From assembly GCA_021229015.1 (NCBI GenBank), contig CM037795.1, positions 19,582,544-19,646,543 of the forward strand: 64,000 bases of DNA, read 5' to 3'. Under the pieces are notes generated by a model that was not told the origin of the DNA, did no database searches, and saw only the letters and a program-made list of their open reading frames with translations. Positions 35,947 through 48,023 of this stretch are shown here, piece by piece. The first letter of the stretch is position 1; each line of letters begins with the position of its first letter. This stretch comes from Solen grandis. Taxonomy: Eukaryota > Mollusca > Bivalvia > Adapedonta > Solenidae. The position numbers and the translations under genes are program-made.

Positions 35947-36236
35947 ATTTTTTTTTTGGGGGGGGTGGGGGGGGGGGTGGGGAGAGAGCAAAAATGTCTG
36001 ACGTTGGCCTAGAATCATTCCTATATCTATCCCAACAGTCACTTGTTGAAAGAGGTCACATTTTCAGTTTCAACTTTTCATCAAAGGTTAACTAGATAGA
36101 CCCAACAGGGATTCATTGAAAATGGCAACACACTGAGCCCATGTGGCCCAGTGCTGGAGCCAAATAATCAAATGCAAAATATGATGCTTTTTTTTAAGGG
36201 GGGGGGGGGGGGGGGGTGGGGGGGGGGGGGTGGGGT
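35947..36236. repeat. Two T-run/G-run composite tracts
   Basis: 35947-35981 (T9-10, then G8, and GGGG-rich with T interruptions) and about 36188-36236 (T-run, AA, then a G tract interrupted by single T). Both are of the same form as at 11.1 and 19.06 kb. Confidence 0.75.
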
Positions 36237-38985
36237 CTGAAAATACAGAAAAAACTTACAGGGTAATTCGTCCATATTTATCTGGGTGAAAGAAAGGACT
36301 TACCTGTTTAATACAGCGGACAGATACCATAGATTTAAGTATAAAGCTGATTCTTGTATAGTCCTTCTATGGTGTAAGGTGGTGGAAACATTTAACAATA
36401 GATAAAGACAGCTTACGGGGTAATTTGTCCATATTTATCTAGTTCTTGTATGTTAAGGTGGATCAACTACTTATGTTCATTTTTCTCCGTCAGCAGTCTG
36501 AAAAGTAGTTTTATCCGACATCAAAATAAAACTGGTCTAAAGTGGAATCCATATTGTGCAAAGTGCTGGACACAAAAATGTTTGTATTCCAGTATAGAAA
36601 TGTTTGTAATTCAGTTTTATACAGGCATGACTGTACTGTTGATTACTGTTGATGGATGAATGCACAGGCATTTAATGGGGCTCCACATAATGATCATAAA
36701 AACTTGGGCTCACTTCACTATCATTATAGGCACATTACTCAGTCTCAGGTCAGTGGATACTAAATATAAGGAAGTAGGTCATGATTCTTAAATATTGGAA
36801 CTGGTCAGCTTCAACCAAAAGTAAAACTGCAGCAGCTGTGAGTGATTCAGCTACATTGGGATATATTTAGTGGTCCTATACCATTGCCTGTCTACATAGG
36901 AAATGAAACATTCTTGGGTATTCCTACCTCATATTTATCCGATTCTGTGTAGTTATCATTAGATATTCAACCATTCTGGTTATCAAACGATGGACCTAAA
37001 GATAATTTGAACAGAAAATGCATTATGGGTACCTGCCTTATAACCTACAACCTCTTATAGTGACCCTGACAATGAACAGATAAGGCTGCAACTTTAGGCT
37101 ATTTCAAATCCCACCCTTGATTCTAAATATATCAAAGAAGCCTATTATTTGGCCTTTGACCTCTAGGTGTGACATTTACCTTGAACTGAGGTAACCAAAA
37201 TAGGGTTCAATAACTTACACATCTCAGGGGAGATCATGCTTATTAATGAAAAGAAAATCAGCACTGAATGCGGATGCAAACGCTCGTCTGTAAGGGTTTC
37301 TTTTTTGTTCTTTTCTTTAAAAGAGAGATAAATTAGGTCGAAATGGACCTCAGAGTTATTGCCCTTAATGAGAATGTAGCCCTTTTGATAGTGAACTAGT
37401 ATGTGACAGTTTCATAGTTTAGAAAGTATAATGGCCAAAGTTTTTCACTCTGACAAAGATGCCAACGACGTAACGACACCAGGGTGATAACAATACCTCG
37501 ACTTTTTTCTTTAAAAAAACCCCCAAAAAACAGATGAGCAAAAAATACTGAGAAATTAAATAAAAAATATGCTTCTAACAAAATCCATATCAACACAATA
37601 ACATATCTACTGAGAAAATTAAGGGTCATAATCATTATCTATTTTATTTTTTACTTAAATAAATTAAACTTCTAAAAAGATACATTGCAATTACAGAAAC
37701 CAATTTCTTAGATTAGCAATATCCAGATTTAAATAGCCATTTCATTGTTTATTTGTAAGACTTCAAGAAAGGAAAGCAGATACATTTCCTCACCTCCAGT
37801 GAGCTCATAGCTTGTATATAAACTGACACTAAGTGAAGGGGATTAAACACTGCATTAAAAGATTTTCACATCGTAAAACTATTTACCAACACTTGTAAAA
37901 TCTGGAGCAGTCGATAATTGTCCAAGGACAAATTAACCAATGCTCATGCATATATTTCTCTTATCATGCAAAATGGTGGAAAAAGAATTCATTTTATCAT
38001 TGCAAGTTGTTAAGATCAATTGAAGAGGTTGGTTTTTCCGAATCATTTCTGTTTACTTCTTTTCTACCTATCACTGTGCAAACATATAATAAATATCTTA
38101 AAACTCTAAAAATAAGCTCTTGACATAAAGCTGCAATGACCCTCGAAGTCTTGGGACTGCAAGAACCCATCATTGCCAAATCAATCAAGTGTTATCCCTC
38201 AATACTACATATCAATTGACGATTGCGGTGAAAATCAATTTGTGCGTTAACAGTTGTGTAAATAGACAAGCCAGTACAATACTGACAGAGAAATGTGACG
38301 ATCAACAAAACATTCTCCCATTGCAATGGAAATATGTCTTTCTGCATGAATATAACTCATTCACAAGAGCATAAAAATCAAAAGTCTTTATAGTCTTCAG
38401 AAGAATTTTTTTTCTTTTTTTTTTTGCATGCTGGACATTAGTATACTTATCCTTCAAATTTCACTGGACCGAAAAACATTTCACAGAAAAAATGAAATAT
38501 ATCTATCCCGTATCTTTAACAATGCAAATTATCTCTTTTATTGATATAAATTTTCTCAATTTGTGGCATATATTTACGATAATAGCAAAAATATCAATAG
38601 CTTACCAGGTTAAATATTATCAGGGCTGATTTGATATCTCTTTATAAAGATCTGTAGTTTTCCGTTGGTGAAGATAATTGTGTCCGCAAATTATTTTGAA
38701 TTATATTACATCTGATACTTTAATCACGCAGACTCAAGGACTTGGGGAGACTTGAAACCCATGGAAAATAATCACCATGAAATTGATAGTATGAATGTAA
38801 GGTTGGTCATATGTGTAACATGAGACAGAAAATGTACATAAACACATCAACAACAAAAGTCACTGACCATACTTCCTTCCTATAGGCATACCTATCTCAC
38901 CAGTACTGACAAACACTATATATATATCTCTGGCCAACAAAATTTCATTGAATTAATGGCTGTTAACTTTATGCAGATGCTTAGC
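36237..38985. other. Intergenic sequence, no gene recognised
   Basis: AT-rich. Possible old tandem-element remnants near 37030-37200 ('tgacctctaggtgtgacatttacctt'). No splice-supported exon. Confidence 0.35.
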
Positions 38986-38987
38986 TA

Positions 38988-39062
38988 CCACTCTGCAGTA
39001 TCATGACAGAGGCAGGTGGTATGATACCTTGCCCAGATCTTATCATGATACCAGGCTACCAT
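38988..39062 (-). mobile_element. SINE (family S) fragment
   Basis: 'ctctgcagtatcatgac...ggtggtatgatacc..gccca...atgataccaggctacc' matches the middle of the S family copies at 43.9 kb, diverged and truncated both sides. Confidence 0.45.
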
Positions 39063-39319
39063 TCTTTGGAAATTCCCAATTAATTAATGCCAAGCCACAT
39101 ATCACCATATAACGTTGAGAGCATGTTGTGAGATGCTGTAAGGAACCACACAGCTCCTGGTTTGCTGAGTTTCATTTTAATTAAATTAAGTGTTTTTCTG
39201 TCTATTGGAGACATTCCCTGCCACTGTGAGTGACTGTAATATATACATACCACATCCAACTGTATCATGAAGAAATTATACATACAAAACCCACTGGCAA
39301 AGAAGTTGTGTCCATCTAG

Positions 39320-39462
39320 AAAACAAGAGCTCTGCAGAGCGGCACCAACACTCGTCAGTTTTACATGTCTGGGCTACATTAAAATTTTTACACAACGACA
39401 ACAACCACAACCCAGCAATCATAATAGCTCAACATATGCTTCGAAACAGACGAGCTAAAAAA
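39320..39462 (+). mobile_element. Short Helentron-like element
   Basis: The left end 'acaagagctctgcagagcggcacc' contains the palindrome GCTCTGCAGAGC, then ACTCGTC. The right end 'aatagctcaacatatgcttcgaaacagacgagctaaa' has GACGAG in inverse of CTCGTC and ends agctaaa like family C. The core is CAACAACC-rich. No coding. Confidence 0.45.
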
Positions 39463-41204
39463 TTACAAAGACAGTTTCAACTGAAAAGGTTATCATGACA
39501 TTTTGCCAAACCTTCCTGGAGCATTGTGATATATTCTGAACACCACCCGAATGTTACTGGTTTAAGTCACAGTACAGATTCAGGCCTATCACCTTCCCCT
39601 CCCACTACAGGATATAACTAATAAAGCCTTGGGCCAGCTGGCCAAAACAATTAAAGAAGCAAAAATTAGACCAATATACAGATAATCATATTGACAATCA
39701 CGCTATTGTCATGAAAACCAGCGTATACAGGTAAGAGCCTTGACATGATGACCTCATGACCCTGGGGGTAAATACCTGAGCACCATCCTCACCCCGACAG
39801 ATCCAGCGTGTCATGACAATGGTAGCCATGACACCTGATACTATGGTACCCTGTCACCACTGTCTATCTCAACATCTGGGTCTACAATCTCATCAATAGA
39901 TATATGGGTGGTTCAACACTTTACAGTGTAATTTAAACATAAATATAAATAGTGGTTTACACTTGTTTTGCCTCTATATTTATACCCTATATAAAAATTA
40001 TATACGTGGGTAAAAGTTTGAAATTTAAAAAAAAAAATGAAAATCCAGCCTCAGCAATTTTTTATATAGTTTTAAAAGAGAATAAGAAGTCATTTGGCAA
40101 GCAGAAAAACCTGAAGTTCAGGAAAATTCCTGAAAAACTTTTACCTATGTATATAAACTATTCCATATTAACTTCATAAAAGTCCCTTTTATAACAGCCC
40201 CCTTTACTCACACAAGGATGATGATGAATTTAATGTTATCTAAATGGACACTTCATTATTATTAGATGAAAGTATAGGGGGCAATTTATTGATGAAGCTG
40301 TAATTGGCTTTTCAAAGGAAAATACCAGGGAAAATGTTGAGCCCAACCTCCAAAGTTGAGTGTGTGTTTGTGTGTGGGGGACTCAACATTTTCCCTTTGG
40401 GGACTGAGCCTAGCAGTATATTAGAGGCTATACAGTGAGTAACTGCTGTATGAAAAAGCTCCTTTGTTGGCCAAATACAATCATCTTAGAAAAGGAGGAA
40501 TATATAACCTATACTTAGATAATCAACTCTGATAAACCCAGATCCTATTGCTGAAGATTCAGATAAGATTCAGGTGTGAATGTTTGTGACCCTTATTTCT
40601 TCAACTGCAGTAAATCATTCTCACAACCATGTTCATTAACCTGTAAGTACTGTTGTAAATTTTAGATAAAAGAACTGCTATCTTGATTTTATTTATTAAC
40701 TCAACACAAGAGATAAACTTTGCTCAAAAGTTTCAGTAGACACCAATGTATTATTTGTTTACTATTTGTTAACAATGTAGCAATATTGTTAACTTTAAAT
40801 CCTTATGAGGCCTCTGTAAAGGCCCAAATTCAACCTTTTTGGAATGTATACTAGTAAATAATTCTATAATAACAGAGTATCTTACAATTCCGAAAGAACC
40901 AGTTCTGTAGACAAAGCATCTGCTGCAATGAGTCAAAGTTTGTGAACTTTAAACCTTTACTTCATGAATATTCATGCACCATTTTAAGGCTATCTATCCA
41001 TCATTGAATTGTGATCATGTCCATCAAGTGATTGTGGAAATGTTATTAAATGCAACCTTTAAAGACTAAGATCAAAACAGCCAATAACTCCATGAATCAA
41101 TGGATACTTGCACCTACACTGAAATCTTTTTAAGCATCTGAAGGACCAGGATTATTATTAATGATGGATGGATTACCTTAAACCACTTTGGTAAGTCAAA
41201 GCCG
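39463..41204. other. Intergenic sequence, no gene recognised
   Basis: AT-rich. No coding exon is supported. Confidence 0.4.
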
Positions 41205-41260
41205 GGGAATCAAACCCACAGCCATCTGGCTATGGGGCAAACACTTGTAACAACAAGTGT
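41205..41260 (-). mobile_element. SINE head fragment
   Basis: 'gtcaaagccggggaatcaaaccca' matches the S-family head (gtcgcagccggggatcgaaccca at 44.06 kb). It is only a fragment. Confidence 0.4.
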
Positions 41261-41669
41261 TTAGCTTTTACCTGGTTCAGAGTTTTTGTTGAGTAATCTA
41301 ACTTAAAGGTTGCCTGTACCTGAAATTTTCATGGAAATGTTAGGCAATTATCATTTGAACATCAATAAGTAAACAATTTTTCTTCATTATTTCATCAGAG
41401 CTGTGGTAAGTAAATACTTAACAGCAAATGAATATATTATTGACCCTAAAAGCCCAGACTGAATCAACATTGAACTTTTAACATATAACTGAAGAAAAAC
41501 CTCCTAAACAAACAAATTTGACTTCTCTTACAGCAACATCAATTTCAAATCAAATATCACTGACTAGCATAGTACACTGTGATTATGTATATGGAGCAAC
41601 TTCACAAATATTGACAAAGTATGAAAAGTTAAGATATTTTATTTACACTGATTGGGAAAAAGTTATAAT

Positions 41670-41818
41670 AGCAACTTATACTAATCCCGACAGTCCTCAG
41701 GTTGGACCAGTACTTTGCATCTGGGAAGGTCATGAAAAATCCTTGCCCCAAACAGGATTTGAACCTACATACTTTAGGATTCACAGTCTGGTATGTTACC
41801 ACTTGACCACAAGGCCTA
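41670..41818 (-). mobile_element. tRNA-derived SINE (third family)
   Basis: On the - strand 'ataggccttgtggtcaagtgg' is A-box-like and 'gtaggttcaaatcctg' B-box-like. The body 'gttggaccagtactttgcatctgggaaggtcatga' is shared with 26.8 and 63.6 kb. Confidence 0.6.
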
Positions 41819-42485
41819 TCAGTTGCTGAAATACCTTTATATGCAAAGCACCTAGCAAAGAAAATATAGTACTAAGACAGAGATCAAAACTGAATGGCCT
41901 CCCAGTAACAGTGAAGCCTCTACCCTCAGCCACCAGGACTGGTCCCAGGGTAGTGCAGGGACAATACCGGCTTATCCCCACAGGGGGACACCTAGATGGT
42001 AGGAAGACAGAGGATGGATTGACAGGCAGAATCACTGTTATATAACACCTGTCTACCTGGACCTAATTACCTGTCTGGACTTATAAACTTATAAAGCCTG
42101 GAAAACCATAGTGCATAGGAGGGCTAATCAAAATTACAGGTGAAAAATAGGTCAGACCTGGTGAATCGTAATTACGCAATTGTAAAATAACAAAGAACTG
42201 GGTCAAATTTCTTCCACTTCAAGAATTACTGAAGTACATCAGGATATTTAGTTATTATGTGTATAATGCTTCAGTTCTTTTGGGTGAGAAAAGCAGAGGA
42301 TCTATAAACCTTGTTGTTGTTATAGTTTCAGAGACAGGACTTATTTCTGTTTACATAACTGAAGCCTATGTCAGGCTACATCTCAATGGACACAAGTCTT
42401 ATTTGCCATTCTACTTCTACTACTTCAATGCTGTTTAATGTTTATATATAGTGATTAGCCAAAAGTTTAGAAACTGGTAATATTT

Positions 42486-42785
42486 ACCAATGAGAATGTC
42501 TCTTTGTTGGGTTTAACGTCCCATTAACAGTACTGCAGTCTTTTGGAGACAATGTCTACTTGAGACAGATATAGTGCTGCTACACTGTAGTATCATGACC
42601 TACATTTGTCATGATACCAAACCTAGTCACATTATCCTGACACTGGGCCAACCAGCATACATCAGCTGAGTGCCATACCGCAGTACCATTTTTTTATGAC
42701 GACCAGGGATTGAACCCAAAAGCTTCTGATTCTGGGGCGGACACTCTAACCATTCGGCCACCTGGACCAAAACCAATGAGAATGT
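42486..42785 (-). mobile_element. Complete tRNA-derived SINE (family S) with 14-bp target duplication
   Basis: The insert, 42500-42771, is bounded by perfect direct repeats ACCAATGAGAATGT at 42486-42499 and 42772-42785. On the - strand the head is tRNA-like: TGGCCGAATGGTTAGAGTG (A box) and GGGTTCAATCCC (B box). The body carries the family signature and the tail ends at the left (gggtttaacgtcccattaacag side). The intact duplication suggests a relatively recent retroposition and defines the family ends. Confidence 0.9.
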
Positions 42786-42894
42786 AAAATTCCAAAATCC
42801 TCTAGCTGAAACAGTCAATTTAACCAACTTGAAAGTTATTATGTATTTTTTTTAGACAGGTTTTTCAACAAATTATTCCGTCCCTTAAATTGCT

Positions 42895-43230
42895 GATGTT
42901 CAGGTGGGCTGGGCGTCTGGACAGGTTGAATTTTTTTTTTTTAATCTGCTAAAACGTTTATGTCCTTCATTGGATTGCTTAAATATTTGGACAATTGCTT
43001 AAGTGGATGACCCTTTACATTATGCAGTTAATTGACCTTGTGACCTTGACCTTTAACAGACTTTTGATAAAAAAAGGTGTCCGGATTGTTTTACCTTTTG
43101 GTAAATCTGCTATACCATGTGTTTCCATGGACTGTTTCAATATTTGGACAGTTGCTTTAGTAGATGGACCTCTCCATTATGCAGTTAACAATGACCTTTG
43201 ACCTACTTTCGATGAAAAACCCCCAAAAAT
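42895..43230. repeat. Two-unit tandem duplication, about 180 bp
   Basis: 'atatttggacaattgcttaagtggatgacccttt.cattatgcagttaa' and 'atatttggacagttgctttagtagatggacctctccattatgcagttaa' are diverged copies, each followed by 'tgacctt(tg)acct'. It is possibly an old tandem-repeat element. Confidence 0.55.
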
Positions 43231-43844
43231 AATTATCAATAATACCATCAAGTCTTGTTTATTATATATATAGAATTATAACATCTAAAATGCCTAGAGA
43301 CAGATGTTCCTTCATGCCATATGTTTTAAGCTCTTCTTTGTCTGATGAAGAATGTTCAAGTTATTACAGAGTACATGTTGAAGAAACAAACACTCAAGGA
43401 CACACACAAACATGATTGCATGTATGTGCCATGGGAACTCTATTTATACATATACAAACACGTATACCATCCACACTGGGCTTATCAGCTGAGAGATACC
43501 TCATCAACAAAGCCCCTTCTCATGATTTCATTTTTCTAATAGCTTTTCCAGCATCTTACCCCAAAAGTTTCCCTAAAATGCAAAACCCCTGTGAATTCTT
43601 ACTTTCCATAATTTTTCCTGGAAAGAAGAAATTACTTCATCTGGGAAGTATTTAGATAAAAGCATACCAATAAATATTTCAGTATATCATTACTTGTTTT
43701 ATGACTAACAAAATCACATCTAATTATTCTAATTTTAACTTTATATTTCTTTGGGAAAATAATTACCGTCTTTAATTTACAGCATATTACTAACAATGTT
43801 CCAGTATACCTCTGCTGATTTCCAGCTTGAAGATATATTTGTTT

Positions 43845-44130
43845 AACGTCCCATCAACAGTATTTCAGTCATTTGGAGAAGATGTCTACTTGAGACAGAT
43901 ATAACTGTACTGCAACACTGCAGTATCATGCTGTAGACATGTGGCATGATACCACACCCAATCACATTATCCTGACACCAGGCCAACCAGTCCTGCAACT
44001 ACCCTTATATCCTGAGTGCCAAGCAAGGGAGCTGTAACAGTACCATTTTTCATGACTTTGGTATGTCGCAGCCGGGGATCGAACCCATCACCTCCTGCTC
44101 CCGAGGCGAATAGTACTCAACTGGCCAATA
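43845..44130 (-). mobile_element. SINE (family S), near full length
   Basis: It begins gtttaacgtcccatcaacag, passes through 'cacccaatcacattatcctgacaccaggccaacc', and ends with the head (gccggggatcgaacccat...cccgaggcg...ctggcca). On the - strand the B box is GGGTTCGATCCCC. It serves as the empty-site reference for the MITE insertion at 30684. Confidence 0.8.
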
Positions 44131-44357
44131 AAACTTACAAATCTGTTGTTTTACTTATTGTCAATAATTTTTTTGATTAAAAAAGGTTTAAAGGCCAACA
44201 TTCTACAATAAAGATATTTACTTCAGTAACAGTTTTTCACTTTATAGACAAAAAAAGGAAAATTAAAACATTTTCTGAATCTTTGCATGATTGTAGAGAA
44301 TCACATTAAAAATGAATTCATGGGGGAAAAAACGGGGGTCCCCATTCTACTTTATTG

Positions 44358-44418
44358 AGTTATCTACCCCTGAAAGTGAGTGTTTTGCTCTTTTATTTCA
44401 TTTTCAGGGTAGATAACT
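44358..44418. repeat. Short hairpin, 17-18 bp arms
   Basis: AGTTATCTACCCCTGAAA (44358-44375) pairs with TTTCAGGGTAGATAACT (44402-44418), one base bulged. It is a compact cruciform-capable repeat. Confidence 0.7.
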
Positions 44419-46890
44419 TTTTTGACTTATATTGTATAATCAGTTTTACATTTCAAAGTTTTCCATCATTTTGAAGCAATCAGTTATTATATAATACATC
44501 TACTGGACTGAACCACAATCTTAGACAAAATGTTTGAAAGAAAATGACAACCTTCCTGTGTTTAAATCTGAGACTTTTTTTGTTTATTATCATTATTATT
44601 AATCTCAGAAATACTGAAAAACACAGAAACACAGCTTTACCTTTCCCATTCCTGACTTAAGGTTTACTCCTCATAAACAGTATCACATGTTTTCTTTGTG
44701 TAAATCATGTCAACTATCGACTACCCAATATCCTAGTGCAGTTACTGGGTAAGCTTTAAGAAAATATTAGTTTACCATTAAACAATGGACAGGTCATAAT
44801 GTATGTTCCTTTTTTTCAGCTGACAGGAAAAGGTCTAATCCATATGAAATCTGCAAATATTCAGTAACATTCCACAAACAAGAAGTATGCAATCACATCT
44901 TGTAATACTGCATCCATTAATTGATAAATACCAAAATTATCCCAACAAATGGGGAACAATGCATGGACATTAAAATTCAACACCATATCCCTGGCAAGCA
45001 CAACTCAGATTATACATTTCTCTACTTACCATTCAAATAGGCTGCATCCCCCGAACATATTCCATCACTCTGTTTCAACACTTTCTGCTAAACTTAACAT
45101 AAACAAAATCGAAGGAACCCTTCCACAAATCAACCATCTGTATTTAATGAAATACTTCTGAATGTAGAATCACCTGTATTATAAACACATGCAAGTTTCT
45201 CGGACTCCAATCAAACAGCATGAGAAAGTTTTAGATGCAAAAATTATCACGAAATGGTAAGTTCCAATATAATATTTCACTGCAGGATAAAACCTGCAGA
45301 TCACAAAACTGCGGCAGTCGACTAGGGTTCTGGCAGGAACAGTAAGCAAGTAACACTACCTTATCTAAATTGACAATTTAATGAGGTATGGATGGATGGG
45401 GGTGGGGGGAAAGCATAAAGAAGCCAGGGTTGTCTTGCAGACTCCTGAAGCTTCACTGAAGCTTTCATCTTCTGTTGGTAACAGTGAGAACTTAGGGTTT
45501 CTGGGACTTCCATGTGTTTATCTTTTCAGTCCATATTTCAGAATCTAAATCCATGATTTCTGAAATATGTTTCAATATTTAGTTCCAAATACTTAATGCA
45601 AAACTATTGTAACTGCTTCATAACTGATATATAGTTTCCATTATTATTTATAGTTTTGCATTAATCCTTGATTTACTAAATGACGCAACTATTATCTTAG
45701 TTTTTTTTGTTTTTTTTAATTGTTGTTCTAAGTTACAATACTGCATTATTTAATGTGTCATATAGGTTTGGACTCAAAATCCTGTGTTACATGCACAATG
45801 TAGCTGCACTGAATTTTGATTTATTATCAACACACTTTAAAACATTTCATGGAAACTGCATGCTTTCTGTAAGATATACTACCTACAAGTTAAAGAAATT
45901 GATATAAATTTGTGTTAATCATCACTTTGAAATCTTGTATTTCTATAGCAGACTCAATATAACAGCTAGATTAAAAGAATGATGCCCCAAGATATTTCCA
46001 GTCTGCAAAGTATCAGATAGACCAAGAGCCAGACACCATCAAAACTTTAATATGGCTCAGGGGTGTAAAATTCTACTCACCCGTTGGCCATTGCAAGTGA
46101 ACATTAATGCAGGGCGAGTGAAAACCAGATCATTTCTTTGTCATTTTCTTGATTATACCATTTCAAATGTGAGAAGGGCAAATGATAATTATTAGATTTT
46201 TCACCCCTGGGCTCCTACTCTTCCCAATTTTGTGAGCCAAATCATATTGCAGGATCAAATAATTTACATTGCAAATTCTAACATAAGAGATGCTAAACTT
46301 TGTGAGAGAGTTGGGGATAGGAGGGGGGGGTGGGATTTATGTTCCTTGTTATCTGCTGCATACTACAGTGAGAAATTAAGCTGAACATGTGCAGTATAGC
46401 AAGCAGTTGGAACCTGCAAGGAAAGATGAACAATGAATGAGTGACAGCCAGAGGTTCAGATGGTGAAACTGCAAATGGCAGATAATGGTTTTCTTTTGTG
46501 ATTTATTCATTTCTTCCAAGTTAAAAGATTCATGAAAAAAATATTCAGTCTTTCATAGATTGTCTTTTGGCAGCTCAAGCTAGGAAGCTAACTACTGTGA
46601 TACTCTCAACAGTAACACACAAGTTATCTCCCTTGTGCAGAAGCAGGGGATGGTTATAAAATATATCATGATCAAAATCTTTTCTTAGCTGTTTGTCAAG
46701 ATACATTAAAGTTTTTATATCATTGGAGTGGCTGAATTGAAACAGGTACCTTCATGCTTAATCCCCTGATAAACAAACAAAACAAACAATCTTAATTTTT
46801 TCAACCTAAATTATTGATCATTTATCACAACCCTCTTTATTCTTCATGTGTTTGTCGTATGGATAGAAAATCCCTACCAAGGCTCAACCT
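44419..46890. other. Intergenic sequence, no gene recognised
   Basis: AT-rich with poly-G patch near 46321-46332. No supported exon. Confidence 0.4.
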
Positions 46891-46899
46891 CATTCCTAC

Positions 46900-47425
46900 C
46901 TGGCGTGCATTCAGCATGACAAACCGTATGCAACCGGTCGCTTACATTCATATATGGAGTTGTCTTAGGACCATATAGCATGCTGTTCACATGCTCCTTG
47001 TGCTGTACATGGGTTTACGTTAACATCAGGGGTTTTCTTCAGTGGACGCCCTGCTTGCCCTCGCCAGGTTAAAATCAAAGCAAGCAAGTGATTTTTTAAA
47101 GTTTATTTTCGTAAACAATATCTTTTTTTTTTTTTTATTTTCTACATTGTATTGGGAGTTAGTTGCTTGCACATTGTGTTTGATACATATTAACTTATCT
47201 TAATACATATTTTTTTTAAGCATTAACAATCTCCAACTTAAAAATTGGGCAACCTGTTTTCACTGGGGGCAAGTAGATGTTCAAAGTAACTTGCCCCCCA
47301 GGCAAGTAAAGGTCAAATCCTTAAATAAACCCCTGCAACATCATGGTTTATGACACTGAGATAGTTTCAAAGCTGACTGTAAGTGTAAGGTTGCATACGG
47401 TTTGTCATTCTGAACGCATGCCAGA
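46900..47425. mobile_element. Inverted-repeat element with a nested insertion
   Basis: The left arm 46900-46935 (CTGGCGTGCATTCAG... ACAAACCGTATGCAACC) is the inverse of the right arm 47389-47425 (GGTTGCATACGGTTTGTCATTCTG...GCATGCCAGA), about 36 bp with few mismatches. Inside it a second element occupies about 47037-47336. There is no coding capacity. The target duplication of the outer element is not clear. Confidence 0.65.
47030..47343. mobile_element. Nested approx. 300-bp element with 7-bp target duplication
   Basis: AACATCA occurs at 47030-47036 and again at 47337-47343. Between them the ends read GGGGTTTT...TAAACCCC(TGC); including the target edge, the ends look like CAGGGGTTT/AAACCCCTG. 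These are reminiscent of hAT-type termini with short duplications. Inside, 'gccctgcttgccctcgccagg' and 'cttgccccccaggcaagt' form further short inverted matches. Confidence 0.55.
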
Positions 47426-48023
47426 TAAGTTGGTGCTCATAATACCCATGTTCTTTTCTATTCTGATATTTTTATTTCCAAATCTTACACATCTCATATT
47501 TATAGCAATTATTTTACAGAATACTGTCTTTAGCTTTAGTAAATATTCAGAACTACATTTTAATATCAGCATAGTAATTTGATGAATAAATTTATGACTC
47601 ACTAAAACATAATCTAACAATTGGTAACTGAGGTCAAATGTTGGAATATACATGAAAAAAAAAATCTTTATCATGATAATCAATATTTTTTTTTAATTAG
47701 TTCTTACCACACAATTTTTATTGTAAATAGTGTAAAGAAAAATAACTACCCTTCACCATTTCTCTATAAGGGAGATAACTCTACAAGAAAATACTATGAT
47801 AAAACATTAGGTCATCTCCCTTCATAATACACTTCAAAATTGTATACAAAGCCATATCTTAATTACAATAAAAATATTTTGTACTATACTTCTAAAAGAA
47901 TAACAAAGAACACTAGAACCGCAAGCGGTATCTCGGTTTTCGCTTTTAACCTAATCAATTTGAACACTTTATTTCAACTCAGCCACAATTTTCAATATGA
48001 AACAGAACGAAAAGAATTTTGAA

